A stretch of DNA of 64,000 nucleotides from Clostridia bacterium (GTDB taxonomy: Bacteria; Bacillota_A; Clostridia; TANB77; CAG-508), in assembly GCA_022791475.1 (NCBI GenBank), contig JAAVZD010000001.1, forward strand, positions 28,691-92,690. The letters run 5' to 3'. Within the stretch, counting starts at the first letter, position 1. Each line of letters begins with the position of its first letter. Made by a program: the position numbers and the translations under genes. Below the pieces are notes generated by a model, which searched no databases, was not told where the DNA came from, and worked only from the letters and a program-made list of their open reading frames with translations. This document shows positions 1 to 9,421 of this stretch, in pieces.

Positions 1-138
1 TTAGGGTTAATTATAGGAGCACTTACAAGTATATTAGTACTTTTAAGTTTACCAGCTATAATAGTGCTAGCTATAACACTAGCTATATTAATAGCTATAA
101 GAATAATAATGCTTATTTGCTGTAGAAAAAAATGCTAA
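1..138 (+). CDS. Partial membrane protein, C-terminal end
   Basis: The frame is open from the first base of the window and stops at TAA 136-138, giving the last 45 residues. They are almost entirely Leu/Ile/Ala/Val with two likely membrane passes and end in a short Cys/Lys-rich tail (CCRKKC). The start lies outside the window. I do not recognise the family; a small integral membrane protein is all that can be said. Confidence 0.5.
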   Translation, partial: LGLIIGALTSILVLLSLPAIIVLAITLAILIAIRIIMLICCRKKC

Positions 139-172
139 GAATATTAGTGTACAAAAGAATAAAAAAATGTAT

Positions 173-203
173 TGTAGGGGTCGCCGAAGGCTGCGACCCC
201 TAT
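173..203. repeat. TGTAGGGGTCGCC-type palindromic repeat, copy 1
   Basis: Imperfect palindrome whose arms read GGGGTCGC and GCGACCCC, flanked by TGTA and TATAAT. It lies between the partial gene and the folD promoter and could also act as a terminator hairpin. Related copies lie near 14916, 20225, 34510, 37338, 37421 and 42991. Confidence 0.75.
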
Positions 204-227
204 AATATAAAAAATATAATAATATAA

Positions 228-256
228 TTGACAAAATAATATTAAAATAATATATT
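228..256 (+). promoter_or_regulatory. folD promoter
   Basis: TTGACA (228-233), 17-base spacer, TATATT (251-256): a near-consensus housekeeping promoter 24 bases before the folD start codon. Confidence 0.6.
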
Positions 257-279
257 AAAGAAAAAAGGAGGTTTTACAA

Positions 280-1128
280 TTGACAACAATAATAAATGGA
301 AAAGAATTATCAAAAAAAATAAGAGGACAAGTTAAAGAAGAAGTAGAAAATTTAAACAAAAAAGGAATACATCCAAAACTTGCTGTAATAATGGTAGGGG
401 AAGATCCAGCCTCAAAAGTATATGTTAGAAATAAAAGTAAAGCATGTAATGAAGCAGGAATAGAATATGAAGAATTTATATTAAATGAAAATATAGAAAT
501 GGACGAGCTATTAAGTGTAATAGAAACTTTAAATAATAGAAAAGACATACATGGAATTTTACTACAAAGTCCAATACCAAAACACTTGGATATATATAAA
601 GCATTTGAAACAATAGATTCTAAAAAAGATGTAGATGGATTTAACCCAATAAACATAGGAAAATTAGAATTAAATAGAGAAACATTTATATCATGTACAC
701 CACATGGAGTAATAAAAATGCTAGAAGAATATAATATAAACTTAAAAGGGGCAAATGTAGTAGTTTTAGGAAGAAGTAATATAGTAGGAAAACCATTAGT
801 ACAATGTTTACTAAACAAAGATGCAACAGTAACAATATGTCATTCAAAAACAAAAAACATAGAAGAAATAACACGAAATGCAGATATACTAATTTCAGCA
901 ATAGGAAAACCAAAATTTGTAACAGCAAATATGGTAAAAGAAAATGCAGTAGTAATAGATGTAGGAATAAATAGGCTAGAAACAGGTTTAGTAGGAGATG
1001 TAGATTTCGAAGAAGTATCAAAAAAAGCATCATACATAACACCAGTACCAGGAGGAGTTGGACCAATGACAATAGCAATGTTACTACAAAACGTAGTAAC
1101 AGCAGCAAAAGGGCTAGAAGAAAAATAA
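280..1128 (+). CDS. folD: Bifunctional methylenetetrahydrofolate dehydrogenase / cyclohydrolase
   Basis: Cytosolic enzyme interconverting 5,10-methylene-, methenyl- and 10-formyl-tetrahydrofolate with NADP. The 282 residues match the usual family length. Visible signatures are the catalytic Tyr48-x3-Lys52 pair in YVRNKSK, the Rossmann motif GRSNIVGKP near residue 164 and the C-terminal PGGVGPMT near 257. Translation starts at TTG 280, chosen because AAGGAGG lies 8 bases upstream and no ATG is available there. It stands alone behind its own promoter and is followed by a hairpin terminator. There is no CGG in frame and no disruption. Identity is secure. Confidence 0.95.
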   Translation: MTTIINGKELSKKIRGQVKEEVENLNKKGIHPKLAVIMVGEDPASKVYVRNKSKACNEAGIEYEEFILNENIEMDELLSVIETLNNRKDIHGILLQSPIPKHLDIYKAFETIDSKKDVDGFNPINIGKLELNRETFISCTPHGVIKMLEEYNINLKGANVVVLGRSNIVGKPLVQCLLNKDATVTICHSKTKNIEEITRNADILISAIGKPKFVTANMVKENAVVIDVGINRLETGLVGDVDFEEVSKKASYITPVPGGVGPMTIAMLLQNVVTAAKGLEEK

Positions 1129-1156
1129 AAAATTAAAATAAAAACCAAAACTAAAT

Positions 1157-1188
1157 AAGGGGCTATCAAAAACGATAGGCCCTTTTTT
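1157..1188 (+). terminator. folD terminator
   Basis: Hairpin with arms GGGCTATC and GATAGGCCC (one bulge) followed by a T run. Confidence 0.7.
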
Positions 1189-1210
1189 GCATAATAGAAA
1201 ATTGTTATAT

Positions 1211-1378
1211 TTTAACTTGTAGAGTAGCGCGGAGTAAGTAATATATTTTATTTTTGTAATGAAGACTTAGGCAGTCCTTTGAGGTGGGGGAATACCCGTG
1301 AGCTTGGAGGGCGGAATGGAAAAAATAAAATATATTACTTACTAGGAGCGAACAATTTAACACGTAGCGTAACGAAGC
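1211..1378. repeat. ~165-bp inverted-repeat element, copy A
   Basis: A GC-richer core is enclosed by long inverted arms (AGTAAGTAATATATTTTATT and its complement). A second full copy in the opposite orientation lies at 45018-45190, and a fragment of one arm at 40617-40645. Core pieces such as CCTTTGAGG, GGGGAATACCCG and AGCTTGGAGGGC are conserved between the copies. It looks like a MITE or a structured non-coding element and fills the folD-dprA gap; no gene is seen in it. Confidence 0.7.
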
Positions 1379-1413
1379 AAATTTTACTCTTTATATAAAA
1401 AATAGGAGGTTAC

Positions 1414-2290
1414 ATGGAAAATATGAACGAAATCATATACTGGATATGGCTTTCAAGAATAGAAAAATTAGGAAGCATAAAATTACAAAGATTATTAGGA
1501 AAATTTAAAACACCACAAAATATTTGGAATGCAAAAAAAGAAGATTTATTAAAAATAGAAGGGATAGGAGAAGAAATAGCAAAGCAAATATTAAATAAAA
1601 AATATAGAATTAATTTAGAAAAATATGAAAAATATATGAAGGAAAATAATATAGAATTAATACATATATATGATAAATGCTATCCACAAGAATTAAATAA
1701 AATATATGATAAGCCAATAATTCTATATGTTAAAGGTAACAAAGAATTACTAAACCAATTTAAATTAGCAATAATAGGTTGTAGAGAACATACAAAATAT
1801 GGAGAAATTGTAGCAAAAACATTATCATATAAAATAGCAAAGAATGGAATTGTAACAGTAAGTGGGCTAGCAAAAGGAATAGATAGTATAGCACACACAG
1901 CAACACTGCAAGCAAATGGAAAAACAATAGCTGTAATAGGAAGCGGAATAGATAACATATATCCTACAGAAAATACTAACCTTGCAAATGAAATAATAAA
2001 AAGAGGTGGACTAATTGTATCAGAATATGTTATAGGAACAAAAGCACAAAAAATGAACTTCCCTGCAAGAAATAGAATAATTAGTGGTTTATCAAATGGA
2101 GTAGTTGTAATAGAAGCAAAAAAGAAAAGTGGAACAATGATAACGGTAGACTTTGCACTAGAACAAGGAAAAGAAGTATTTGCAGTTCCACGGAAACATA
2201 CTAAGCAAAAATTCAGAAGGAACAAATGAATTAATAAAGCAAGGTGCAAAATTAGTAACAAATGTAGAAGATATATTAGAAGAATTCTAA
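1414..2290 (+). CDS. dprA: DNA-processing protein DprA, needs +1 shift at CGG
   Basis: DprA binds single-stranded DNA and loads RecA in transformation and recombination. An N-terminal helix-hairpin-helix region (IEGIGEEIA, near 50) precedes a Rossmann DprA fold with GCREHT, SGLAKGIDSIAH, GSGIDNIYP and FPARNRIISG. The upstream frame runs into unrelated residues after FAVP and stops at 2229. If the C of codon 260 (CGG, 2191) is skipped, the conserved sequence continues as PGNILSKNSEGTNELIKQG to TAA 2290, 291 residues. No C-terminal winged helix is present. It starts with ATG and a good AGGAGG. A pseudogene is possible in isolation, but the lesion is identical to that in essential genes here. 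Confidence 0.9.
2191..2193 (+). other. +1 recoding site 1: CCA CGG AAA in dprA
   Basis: Removing the C restores CCA GGA AAC (Pro-Gly-Asn), the conserved DprA motif after FAVP. Confidence 0.85.
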
Positions 2291-2356
2291 CGTTAAAAAC
2301 AAACCGTCAAAAGTAAGTGCTGATAATAAATTTATTAAAAAAGAGATATGAATATC

Positions 2357-2438
2357 TTTACAAATTATGTTAAATATGGTAGAATACATATATTGAAACT
2401 TATAAACCTATAAAATAATTATTTTAAGGAGAAAAACG
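2357..2438 (+). promoter_or_regulatory. Promoter and shared leader of orphan gene 2440
   Basis: TTTACA (2357-2362), 17 bases, TAGAAT (2380-2385), then a leader with GAAACTTATAAACCT and the 14-base palindrome AAAATAATTATTTT immediately before the ribosome site. Nearly the same leader precedes the genes at 34827 and 35102. Confidence 0.65.
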
Positions 2439-2439
2439 G

Positions 2440-2835
2440 ATGGAAGAAGTAAAATTAGATGCAAGAGAAGTTGAGGCTGTACGGGAACTTACTAAATATG
2501 CAAAAGAATTATATGTAAAATATGAAAATTTTGCAAAGAACATAAGAACACTTAAAGAATTACCTGAGAACTATGAAGAACTAAAAGGAAATTCGTGGCT
2601 TTTAGCATGTGAACTTTATGAGACTACACAACTTAGAGTAAGTAAGACAAAGAAATTAATAGATAGAAGTCAATTGGTAAGTAGAGCAAACTTTATAGAT
2701 ATGATGTTTGCACGCTTATATGAAATTACACATTATGCATCACTTGTAGAACCATACGTAGATAGAGAAATATATTTTGATATTCAGAAACTTAGTTATA
2801 AGATGCGTGAAGTAGCCAGAACAATAGTAAAATAA
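2440..2835 (+). CDS. Orphan protein, 131 aa, contains in-frame CGG
   Basis: I do not recognise a family. The protein is soluble, charged and probably all-helical, beginning EEVKLDAREVEAVRELTKYA. ATG 2440 follows AAGGAG at proper spacing. Codon 15 is CGG (VRE); a +1 shift there would stop within about 12 codons, so CGG must be read in frame here, unlike in the conserved genes of this window. The gene has its own promoter, a leader shared with other small genes, and a strong terminator, so it is a single-gene unit. Confidence 0.75.
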   Translation: MEEVKLDAREVEAVRELTKYAKELYVKYENFAKNIRTLKELPENYEELKGNSWLLACELYETTQLRVSKTKKLIDRSQLVSRANFIDMMFARLYEITHYASLVEPYVDREIYFDIQKLSYKMREVARTIVK

Positions 2836-2837
2836 AT

Positions 2838-2867
2838 AAAAAACTCGGAAAATTCCGAGTTTTTTAT
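2838..2867. terminator. Terminator hairpin
   Basis: AAAAACTCGG and its complement around a short loop, with flanking A and T runs. The same hairpin recurs at 35587-35613. Confidence 0.8.
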
Positions 2868-2944
2868 TTATATAGAAAAATTACTTGTAAAATTCAAAAC
2901 CTTATAGTACAATTCAAATAAGAAAAAAATAAATGGAGAAATAT

Positions 2945-4243
2945 ATGGAAAACGTAGTTTTAGAAAAAAATGCAAGTCAAGTAGTAGAAGATAAAATGCT
3001 TAAGTATAAAAAGAAGAAAAATATAGAGTTGTATAAATCATATAGAGTTTTTTCGTTTGACTTACTATTTTATTATGCAATAATTTATTTGTTCTTAAGC
3101 ATAGAAAAAGGTTTAACAACAGCTCAAATATTACAATTTGATGCTTTTTATATATTATTTAAGTCATGCGTTCAAATACCTTCAACAATAATAATTCAAA
3201 AAATAGGCAAAAGAAAAAGTATAGTATTTGCAAGTATAATATTAGCAATACATATGTTATTTATAATATTTGCTCCAAATTTTAATATATTATTAGTTTC
3301 TCAATTTTTATGTGCTTTGGGTTATACGATAAAAGCAACCTGCGAAACAGATATGTTATATGATTCAATAGAGCATGGAGAAAAAAGAGGAAGTACATTT
3401 GCAAAAATAGATGGAAAAGCAACTGCTAGACATTATTATATAGAAGCAATATCAGCTGTAATAGCAGGTTTTTTATTTGTAGTAAACTCGTATATACCAA
3501 TAGTATTAAGTTTTTTAGTATTAATGTGGGTTGCAATTATTTCTACGAAATTTGAGGAAATAGAAGTGAAACAGCAAAAAGTTAGAATGTCAGAGCAATT
3601 TAGAAACTTAAAATATTCATTTAGAAATATATTTCATTCTAAAAGGCTAATAAGCTTATTAGTATTTAATTGTTTAATGGTATCTATGATAAAAATTATG
3701 CAAAATTTGAGAAATACAGTATTGCTAGAAATAGGAATGCCAGAAAAGTACTTTGGACTAATATTTGCAGTATTAGGAATAATATCAGGAATTGCTACAA
3801 AGAATCAAGATAGAATCCATAAAAGGTATAGAAATAAAACTCTTACATTTTTGGCATTTCCAACAGCAATATCATGTTTGTTATTAGGAATATTTTTAAT
3901 GTTTGATATTAATGTAAGAATAATATTTCCAATAGTATTAATATTATTTACAGTTCAATATACAACTAAAGGTCCATATTATGTATTAATAAAAAGATAT
4001 TTAAATAATTTTACAAATGGAGAAAAGAGAGTAAAAATTGCAACAGTAAATAACCTTATAGAAAACTTAGTAGTATCAATATTAATATTTGGTGCTTCAA
4101 GTATATTAAATGTTTTACCAATAGATATAGCACTAATTATAATAGGTGGTATAAGTACAATTGGAGTTGTAATAGTATTAGATAAAATGAGGTATACAGT
4201 AGGCTTAAAACCAGATGAATATAGCAAAAAAGAAATTTTATAA
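2945..4243 (+). CDS. MFS-family transporter
   Basis: Polytopic membrane protein of about 430 residues with roughly 12 hydrophobic segments. The loop after the second segment reads GKRKS, resembling the MFS loop 2-3 signature, and the two halves are divided by a charged central loop near residues 195-230. Substrate cannot be told. ATG 2945 is preferred over the in-frame ATG 2933, because GGAG at 2935-2938 overlaps the earlier codon and lies correctly for the later one. It stands alone between the terminator at 2838 and the promoter at 4250. Confidence 0.75.
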   Translation: MENVVLEKNASQVVEDKMLKYKKKKNIELYKSYRVFSFDLLFYYAIIYLFLSIEKGLTTAQILQFDAFYILFKSCVQIPSTIIIQKIGKRKSIVFASIILAIHMLFIIFAPNFNILLVSQFLCALGYTIKATCETDMLYDSIEHGEKRGSTFAKIDGKATARHYYIEAISAVIAGFLFVVNSYIPIVLSFLVLMWVAIISTKFEEIEVKQQKVRMSEQFRNLKYSFRNIFHSKRLISLLVFNCLMVSMIKIMQNLRNTVLLEIGMPEKYFGLIFAVLGIISGIATKNQDRIHKRYRNKTLTFLAFPTAISCLLLGIFLMFDINVRIIFPIVLILFTVQYTTKGPYYVLIKRYLNNFTNGEKRVKIATVNNLIENLVVSILIFGASSILNVLPIDIALIIIGGISTIGVVIVLDKMRYTVGLKPDEYSKKEIL

Positions 4244-4249
4244 AAAGGT

Positions 4250-4278
4250 TTGACAAATATAAAAAGTTAATAGATAAT
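4250..4278 (+). promoter_or_regulatory. Promoter of glucan phosphorylase
   Basis: TTGACA (4250-4255), 17-base spacer, GATAAT (4273-4278). Confidence 0.6.
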
Positions 4279-4333
4279 ATATATAAATTTGAACAAAAGA
4301 TTTTAAAAATACGAAGGAGGAAAAAATAAAAAA

Positions 4334-6898
4334 ATGTACATATTTAATAAAATAACTGTAAGACCACAATTACCAAAAAGAATAGAAAAATTAGAAGAAA
4401 TAGCGAGCAACTTGTGGTGGTCATGGAATACGGAATTTTTAAGATTATTTAAAAAAATAGATATAGATTTATGGGACACTGTAGGGAAGAATCCAGTAAA
4501 ATTTTTAAGACTAGTAGAACAAGAAAAGTTAGAAGAAATAACAAAGGATAATAGTTTTCTAAAAGAATATGACCAAATAGTAGAAAACTTTGAAAATTAT
4601 ATAAATAGTAAGAATACATGGTTTTCAAAAAGTTATCCAAACAATGAACAAGATTTAATAGCATATTTTTCGGCAGAATATGGTTTAGACCAAATACTTC
4701 CAATATATTCAGGAGGTCTTGGAATATTATCAGGAGATCACTTAAAGTCAGCAAGTGATTTAGGCTTGCCATTAGTTGCAGTAGGCCTTTTATATAAAAA
4801 TGGATACTTCCACCAAAAAATAAATGGATATGGAGACCAAGAAACAGAATATAAAAGTATAGATATCGATACTTTGCCAATTACAGCTGTAAAAGATGAA
4901 GAAGGAAAAGATTTGGTAATATATGTTAAACTACCAAAGAGAAGATTATACTTAAAAGTATGGCAAATTAATGTAGGAAGAGTAAAGCTATATTTAATGG
5001 ATTCTGATATTGAAGAAAACAATGAAGAATATAAAAAATTAACAACCACACTTTATGGTGGAGACCAAGAAATGAGAATAGCTCAAGAAATAGTTCTTGG
5101 AATGGGTGGAGTACGTTTATTAAAAACTTTAGGTTTAAACCCAACTATATACCATATGAATGAAGGGCATTCATCATTCTTAATATTAGAATTAATAAAA
5201 AATATAATAAAAGAAAAAGAAGTATCTTTTGAAATGGCAAGAGATATAGTTTCATCAAAAACAGTATTCACAACACATACACCAGTACCAGCAGGTAATG
5301 ACATATTTCCAATAGATTTAGTAGAAAGATATTTTAAAGATTATTGGAATAGGTTTGGAATATCAAAAGAAGAATTTATGCAAATGGGAATGAAACCAAA
5401 CCCAGAAGAAAATTCTGGCTTTAACATGGGAGTATTGGCATTAAAAGTAGCAGGGAAGAAAAATGGAGTAAGTAAATTACATGGTGCAGTATCAAGAGAA
5501 CTATTTGCAGAAGTATGGCCAGAAATTTCACCAGATGAATCTCCAATAACATATGTAACAAATGGAATACATACATGTAGTTGGCTTGCACCAAATTTAA
5601 AAGAATTGTATAATGAATATTTAATGCCATATTGGCAAGATAATATTCACAAAAATGAAACTTGGGAAAAAATAGACTCTATACCAGAAGAAAAACTATG
5701 GAAAGAGCACATAGTTAGAAAACAAAAACTAATGGAAATTGCTAAAGAGAATATAACTTCAAGGTTACGTAGATGTGATTACCCATATGAACAAATAAAT
5801 GAAATAACTTCAAAATTAAATCCACATGCATTAACAATAGGTTTTGCAAGAAGGTTTGCAACATACAAAAGGGCAACACTATTATTTAGAGATTTAGAAA
5901 GAATTACACAAATATTAAATGATGAAAATAAACCAGTTCAAATATTTATAGCAGGAAAGGCACACCCAAGAGATAAAGAAGGACAAGACCTAATAAAATA
6001 TATACATGAAATATCAATGAAGCCACAATTTAAAGGAAAAGTATTCTTACTAGAAAATTATAATATGGAAATGTCAAGACATTTAATAAGTGGTGTAGAT
6101 GTATGGCTAAATACACCAAGAAGACCAATGGAAGCCTCAGGAACAAGTGGAGAAAAAGCATCTGTAAATGGTGTTGTAAACTTTAGTATATTAGATGGCT
6201 GGTGGGCAGAAGGATACAACCAAAAAAACGGATGGGCAATAGGAACAAACAAAGAATATGACAATTACGAAATTCAAGATAACGAAGATAGCCAAAGTAT
6301 ATATAACATATTAGAAAACAAAGTAATACCTGCATATTATGAACAAAATTCTAAAGGAATATCTAAAAAATGGGTAGAACTAATGAAAAATTCTATAAAG
6401 AGCACAGGTGGAAATTATAGCACTTCAAGAATGCTTGTAGACTATACACAAAAACTATATATGCCACTTGTAAACTTATATAACAATTATTATACAAACC
6501 TAGGTCTAGTTGGAGAATTCAATGAATGGAAAAGAGAAATAGCTAGAAACTGGAAAGATATTATAATAAAAGAGCAAGAAAACTTAAATGACATTTTAGT
6601 AAATGCAGGAGATACAATAAAAGTAGCATGTGAAGTAAACTTACCAAATATACAAGTAGAAAATATAGATGTACAAGTATATTATGGAAGAATAAAAGAA
6701 AATGGTATAGTAGAAAAAATATCAGTAATTCCAATGGAAATGGTAAAAGCAAATGATGAAGAAAGAAAATATTACTATGAAGCACAAATTGACCTAACAA
6801 CAGGAGGAAATTACGGTTATACATTTAGAGTTATGCCAAAACACGAAATGATATTAGATTCAGAAAACTTGAATTTAGTAAAATGGATAGAAAAATAA
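4334..6898 (+). CDS. glgP: Alpha-glucan phosphorylase (GT35, DUF3417 type)
   Basis: Releases glucose-1-phosphate from glycogen or maltodextrin using pyridoxal phosphate. The 854-residue protein has the N-terminal DUF3417 region of the short bacterial branch (SNLWWSWN, near 26-40), the glucan-binding stretch SAEYGLDQILPIYSGGLGIL, the MNEGHSSF motif, THTPVPAGND, and the PLP-lysine motif GTSGEKASVNG followed by DGWWAEGY. The C terminus carries a beta-rich domain. AAGGAGG lies 12 bases before ATG 4334, slightly long. A single-gene unit with its own promoter and terminator. Confidence 0.92.
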   Translation: MYIFNKITVRPQLPKRIEKLEEIASNLWWSWNTEFLRLFKKIDIDLWDTVGKNPVKFLRLVEQEKLEEITKDNSFLKEYDQIVENFENYINSKNTWFSKSYPNNEQDLIAYFSAEYGLDQILPIYSGGLGILSGDHLKSASDLGLPLVAVGLLYKNGYFHQKINGYGDQETEYKSIDIDTLPITAVKDEEGKDLVIYVKLPKRRLYLKVWQINVGRVKLYLMDSDIEENNEEYKKLTTTLYGGDQEMRIAQEIVLGMGGVRLLKTLGLNPTIYHMNEGHSSFLILELIKNIIKEKEVSFEMARDIVSSKTVFTTHTPVPAGNDIFPIDLVERYFKDYWNRFGISKEEFMQMGMKPNPEENSGFNMGVLALKVAGKKNGVSKLHGAVSRELFAEVWPEISPDESPITYVTNGIHTCSWLAPNLKELYNEYLMPYWQDNIHKNETWEKIDSIPEEKLWKEHIVRKQKLMEIAKENITSRLRRCDYPYEQINEITSKLNPHALTIGFARRFATYKRATLLFRDLERITQILNDENKPVQIFIAGKAHPRDKEGQDLIKYIHEISMKPQFKGKVFLLENYNMEMSRHLISGVDVWLNTPRRPMEASGTSGEKASVNGVVNFSILDGWWAEGYNQKNGWAIGTNKEYDNYEIQDNEDSQSIYNILENKVIPAYYEQNSKGISKKWVELMKNSIKSTGGNYSTSRMLVDYTQKLYMPLVNLYNNYYTNLGLVGEFNEWKREIARNWKDIIIKEQENLNDILVNAGDTIKVACEVNLPNIQVENIDVQVYYGRIKENGIVEKISVIPMEMVKANDEERKYYYEAQIDLTTGGNYGYTFRVMPKHEMILDSENLNLVKWIEK

Positions 6899-6903
6899 AA
6901 TAA

Positions 6904-6936
6904 ATGAAGAACTAGAAATTCTAGTTCTTCATTTAT
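6904..6936. terminator. Bidirectional terminator
   Basis: AAGAACTAG / CTAGTTCTT hairpin with A and T flanks, serving glgP and the convergent gene at 6942-7265. Confidence 0.75.
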
Positions 6937-6941
6937 TTATT

Positions 6942-7265
6942 TTATTGCCAATATTCTTCCCATTTAAGAACATTGCGTATTGCAAGAAAGGCTTCATATT
7001 GAAAACAATCAAGACAATCAAAATCATAATCAATATCAATTTTACACTTAGAAAAGTGAATTGAAAATAAAGGAAATTCCAATGTACTAGCTTTTAATGT
7101 AAAATCTTCAGCTATTTCAATTCTGTCATCAGGATTATACATAAAAGGTAAATTAAAGTAGCAAGAAGCAGTAAAATGAGTACCATTTTTCTCAATTCGA
7201 ATTGTTAAATTTTCAGTGTTGATTTTTAATACTTGATTTCTCCAAATATAATCTTCCTCATGCAT
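6942..7265 (-). CDS. Orphan protein, about 107 aa
   Basis: Unrecognised small soluble protein rich in beta-forming and acidic residues, with two Cys near the C terminus (DCLDCF). Several ATGs are in frame; the one at 7265 is chosen because GGAGG lies 8 bases upstream. The leader (GTACCTATTAACCTTTTTATA) matches that of other small orphan genes such as the one at 17910. It converges on glgP. Confidence 0.65.
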   Translation of the reverse strand: MHEEDYIWRNQVLKINTENLTIRIEKNGTHFTASCYFNLPFMYNPDDRIEIAEDFTLKASTLEFPLFSIHFSKCKIDIDYDFDCLDCFQYEAFLAIRNVLKWEEYWQ

Positions 7266-7466
7266 ACACATATCCTCCATATAATTATAAAAAGGTTAAT
7301 AGGTACTAAAACTTTTACAATTATAATATAGATTACATAAAAATGCAACTAGATATATAAAATAAATACAAAAAACAGTGCAAAAAAATGCTTGAAAACA
7401 AATAAAAGTAATGATATAATAACCAAGTTAGAAAGAGAAGAATATAGTAATATAGGAGGAAAATAT

Positions 7467-8912
7467 ATGAGAAAAACAAAAATAGTATGTACAATAGGTC
7501 CAGCAACAGAAAGTGTAGAAATGCTTAAAAACATGATGAAGGCTGGAATGAATGTAGCAAGAATTAACTTTTCACATGGAGGATATGAAGAAAATAAAGA
7601 GAAAATAGAAAACATAAAAAAAGTAAGAGATGAATTAAATTTACCAGTAGCACTTATGTTAGACACAAAAGGACCAGAAATAAGAACAGGAGTATTGGAA
7701 ACAGGAAACGAAAAAGTAACAATACATGAAGGAGATATATTTACATTTGTAAATGATGATATAATAGGAAACGAAACAAAAACATCTATAAGCTACAAAA
7801 ACTTATATGAAGATGTAAAAGTAGGCAGTAAAATTTTAGTAGATGATGGAGCAATAGAATTTGAAATAAAAGAAATAGCAGGAAAAGATATTATATGTAA
7901 GGCCTTAAATACAGCAAAACTAGGCAGTAGAAAAACAGTAAATGTACCAGGTTTAAAACTAAACTTGCCAGCATTATCACAAAAAGACATAACAGACATA
8001 ACAAATGGAATAAAAGCAGAATTTGATTACATAGCAGCATCATTTATAAGAAGAGCTTCAGATGTTAAAGAAATAAGAGATTTATTAAATGCAAATGGTG
8101 GGGAAAATATAAAAATAATTTCAAAAATAGAAAGTCAAGAAGGAGTAGACAACTTTGAAGAAATATTAGAATTGTCAGATGGAATAATGGTAGCAAGAGG
8201 AGACATGGGAGTAGAAATACCTATGGAACAAGTGCCAATAGTACAAAAACAATTTATAAAAAGATGTACAGAAGTAGGAAAACCAGTAATAACAGCAACA
8301 CAAATGCTAGAATCAATGGTATCAAACCCACGTGCAACAAGAGCAGAAGTAAGCGATGTTGCAAATGCAATATTTGACGTAACAGGAGCAATAATGTTAT
8401 CTGGTGAAAGTGCAATGGGAAAATATCCAGTAGAATGTGTAAACACAATGACAAAAATAGCAAAAGCAGTAGAGCCAAATATAAGCTATTGGAAAAGAGT
8501 AACAAGAAGAGAAGAAGATCGTTCAAATATAAACTATGAATTTAACCTATGTCACAGCATATCAAATACAGCAAGAGATATGAAGTCAAAAGCAATATTT
8601 GCATACACACAAACAGGAGATACACCAAGAATGGTAGCAAGTTTTTTACCAGGTTGCCCAATATATGCAGTAACATCAAATAAAAAAACATACGAACAAT
8701 TAGCCTTAGTATGGAACGTAACACCATTATTAATAAAAGGAGATAAAAAACCAAACGACATAATAGAAGAAGGAATTCAGCAAGCAAAACAAAAAGGATA
8801 TGTACAAACCGGAGACATAGTAGTAATAGCAGGAGGAGCCTCAATACTATCAACTCACACAGAAAGTAGCGAAGCAATGAATAGAACAATCGGTGGAGTT
8901 TTAAAAATATAA
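7467..8912 (+). CDS. pyk: Pyruvate kinase
   Basis: Converts phosphoenolpyruvate and ADP to pyruvate and ATP in glycolysis. 481 residues: N-terminal RKTKIVCTIGPA, barrel motifs MLDTKGPEIRTG, ISKIESQEG, the signature MVARGDMGVEIP and TATQMLESM, then a C-terminal domain ending near GGASILSTHTESSEAM. It has no extra PEP-utiliser domain. ATG 7467 is used because AGGAGG lies just upstream and it aligns with the family start, although the frame is open from 7392. Single gene with its own terminator. Confidence 0.96.
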   Translation: MRKTKIVCTIGPATESVEMLKNMMKAGMNVARINFSHGGYEENKEKIENIKKVRDELNLPVALMLDTKGPEIRTGVLETGNEKVTIHEGDIFTFVNDDIIGNETKTSISYKNLYEDVKVGSKILVDDGAIEFEIKEIAGKDIICKALNTAKLGSRKTVNVPGLKLNLPALSQKDITDITNGIKAEFDYIAASFIRRASDVKEIRDLLNANGGENIKIISKIESQEGVDNFEEILELSDGIMVARGDMGVEIPMEQVPIVQKQFIKRCTEVGKPVITATQMLESMVSNPRATRAEVSDVANAIFDVTGAIMLSGESAMGKYPVECVNTMTKIAKAVEPNISYWKRVTRREEDRSNINYEFNLCHSISNTARDMKSKAIFAYTQTGDTPRMVASFLPGCPIYAVTSNKKTYEQLALVWNVTPLLIKGDKKPNDIIEEGIQQAKQKGYVQTGDIVVIAGGASILSTHTESSEAMNRTIGGVLKI

Positions 8913-8919
8913 TAAAACA

Positions 8920-8951
8920 AAAAAATTCAGTTTTGAAAACTGAATTTTTTT
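8920..8951. terminator. pyk terminator
   Basis: AAAATTCAGTTTT / AAAACTGAATTTT hairpin with T run; also positioned to end the convergent small gene at 8963. Confidence 0.75.
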
Positions 8952-8962
8952 GTTCTTTTATA

Positions 8963-9229
8963 TTAAAATCCTAAAAGTCCTAATAAAAAAGTAGCTATTT
9001 TAGTAGTCAGCCAAAAGAACCCATAAACGATAAAACCTAAAGAAATAATTACAGCACCTCCAATTAGTAAAAAAAGTGAAATACCTAAAATAAAATCAAA
9101 GAAAGATGATATTGTAGTTAGCTTCAATTTTTTGAATAAAAGAGATAGAAGCCAAGCTACTAATGCCACAAGGCCTATTAAAGATAAACCCACAATCCAA
9201 CAAACAGTGCTATAAATATCAATACTCAT
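8963..9229 (-). CDS. Small membrane protein, 88 aa
   Basis: Unrecognised; three hydrophobic segments (LSLIGLVALVAWLLSLLF, FILGISLFLLIGGAVIISL and a C-terminal segment). ATG 9229 lies behind AAGGAGG. It is divergent from recJ. The transcript leader contains GTAACTTATTAAAC, as in other small genes here. Confidence 0.65.
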   Translation of the reverse strand: MSIDIYSTVCWIVGLSLIGLVALVAWLLSLLFKKLKLTTISSFFDFILGISLFLLIGGAVIISLGFIVYGFFWLTTKIATFLLGLLGF

Positions 9230-9421
9230 AAGAAACCTCCTTTATGAAAAGAATGTAAAAATAGTGAATTTTTACATAGTTTAATAAGTTACATTACACG
9301 AATTATATAATGAATTAACATAAAACTCAATAAAATTAAAATATATTTAAAAAAACTCTTTCAAATTACTAAGAAATGTTATAAAATAGAGGAAATTGTT
9401 TAGATAGAGGAAAGGGAAAAT

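Noticed and set aside
1944..1946. CGG string inside dprA (GGAAGCGGAATA) as another shift site
   Set aside because: It is AGC GGA in phase; frame is unbroken. Many other CGG strings in conserved genes are likewise out of phase (AAC GGA, GGC GGA and so on).
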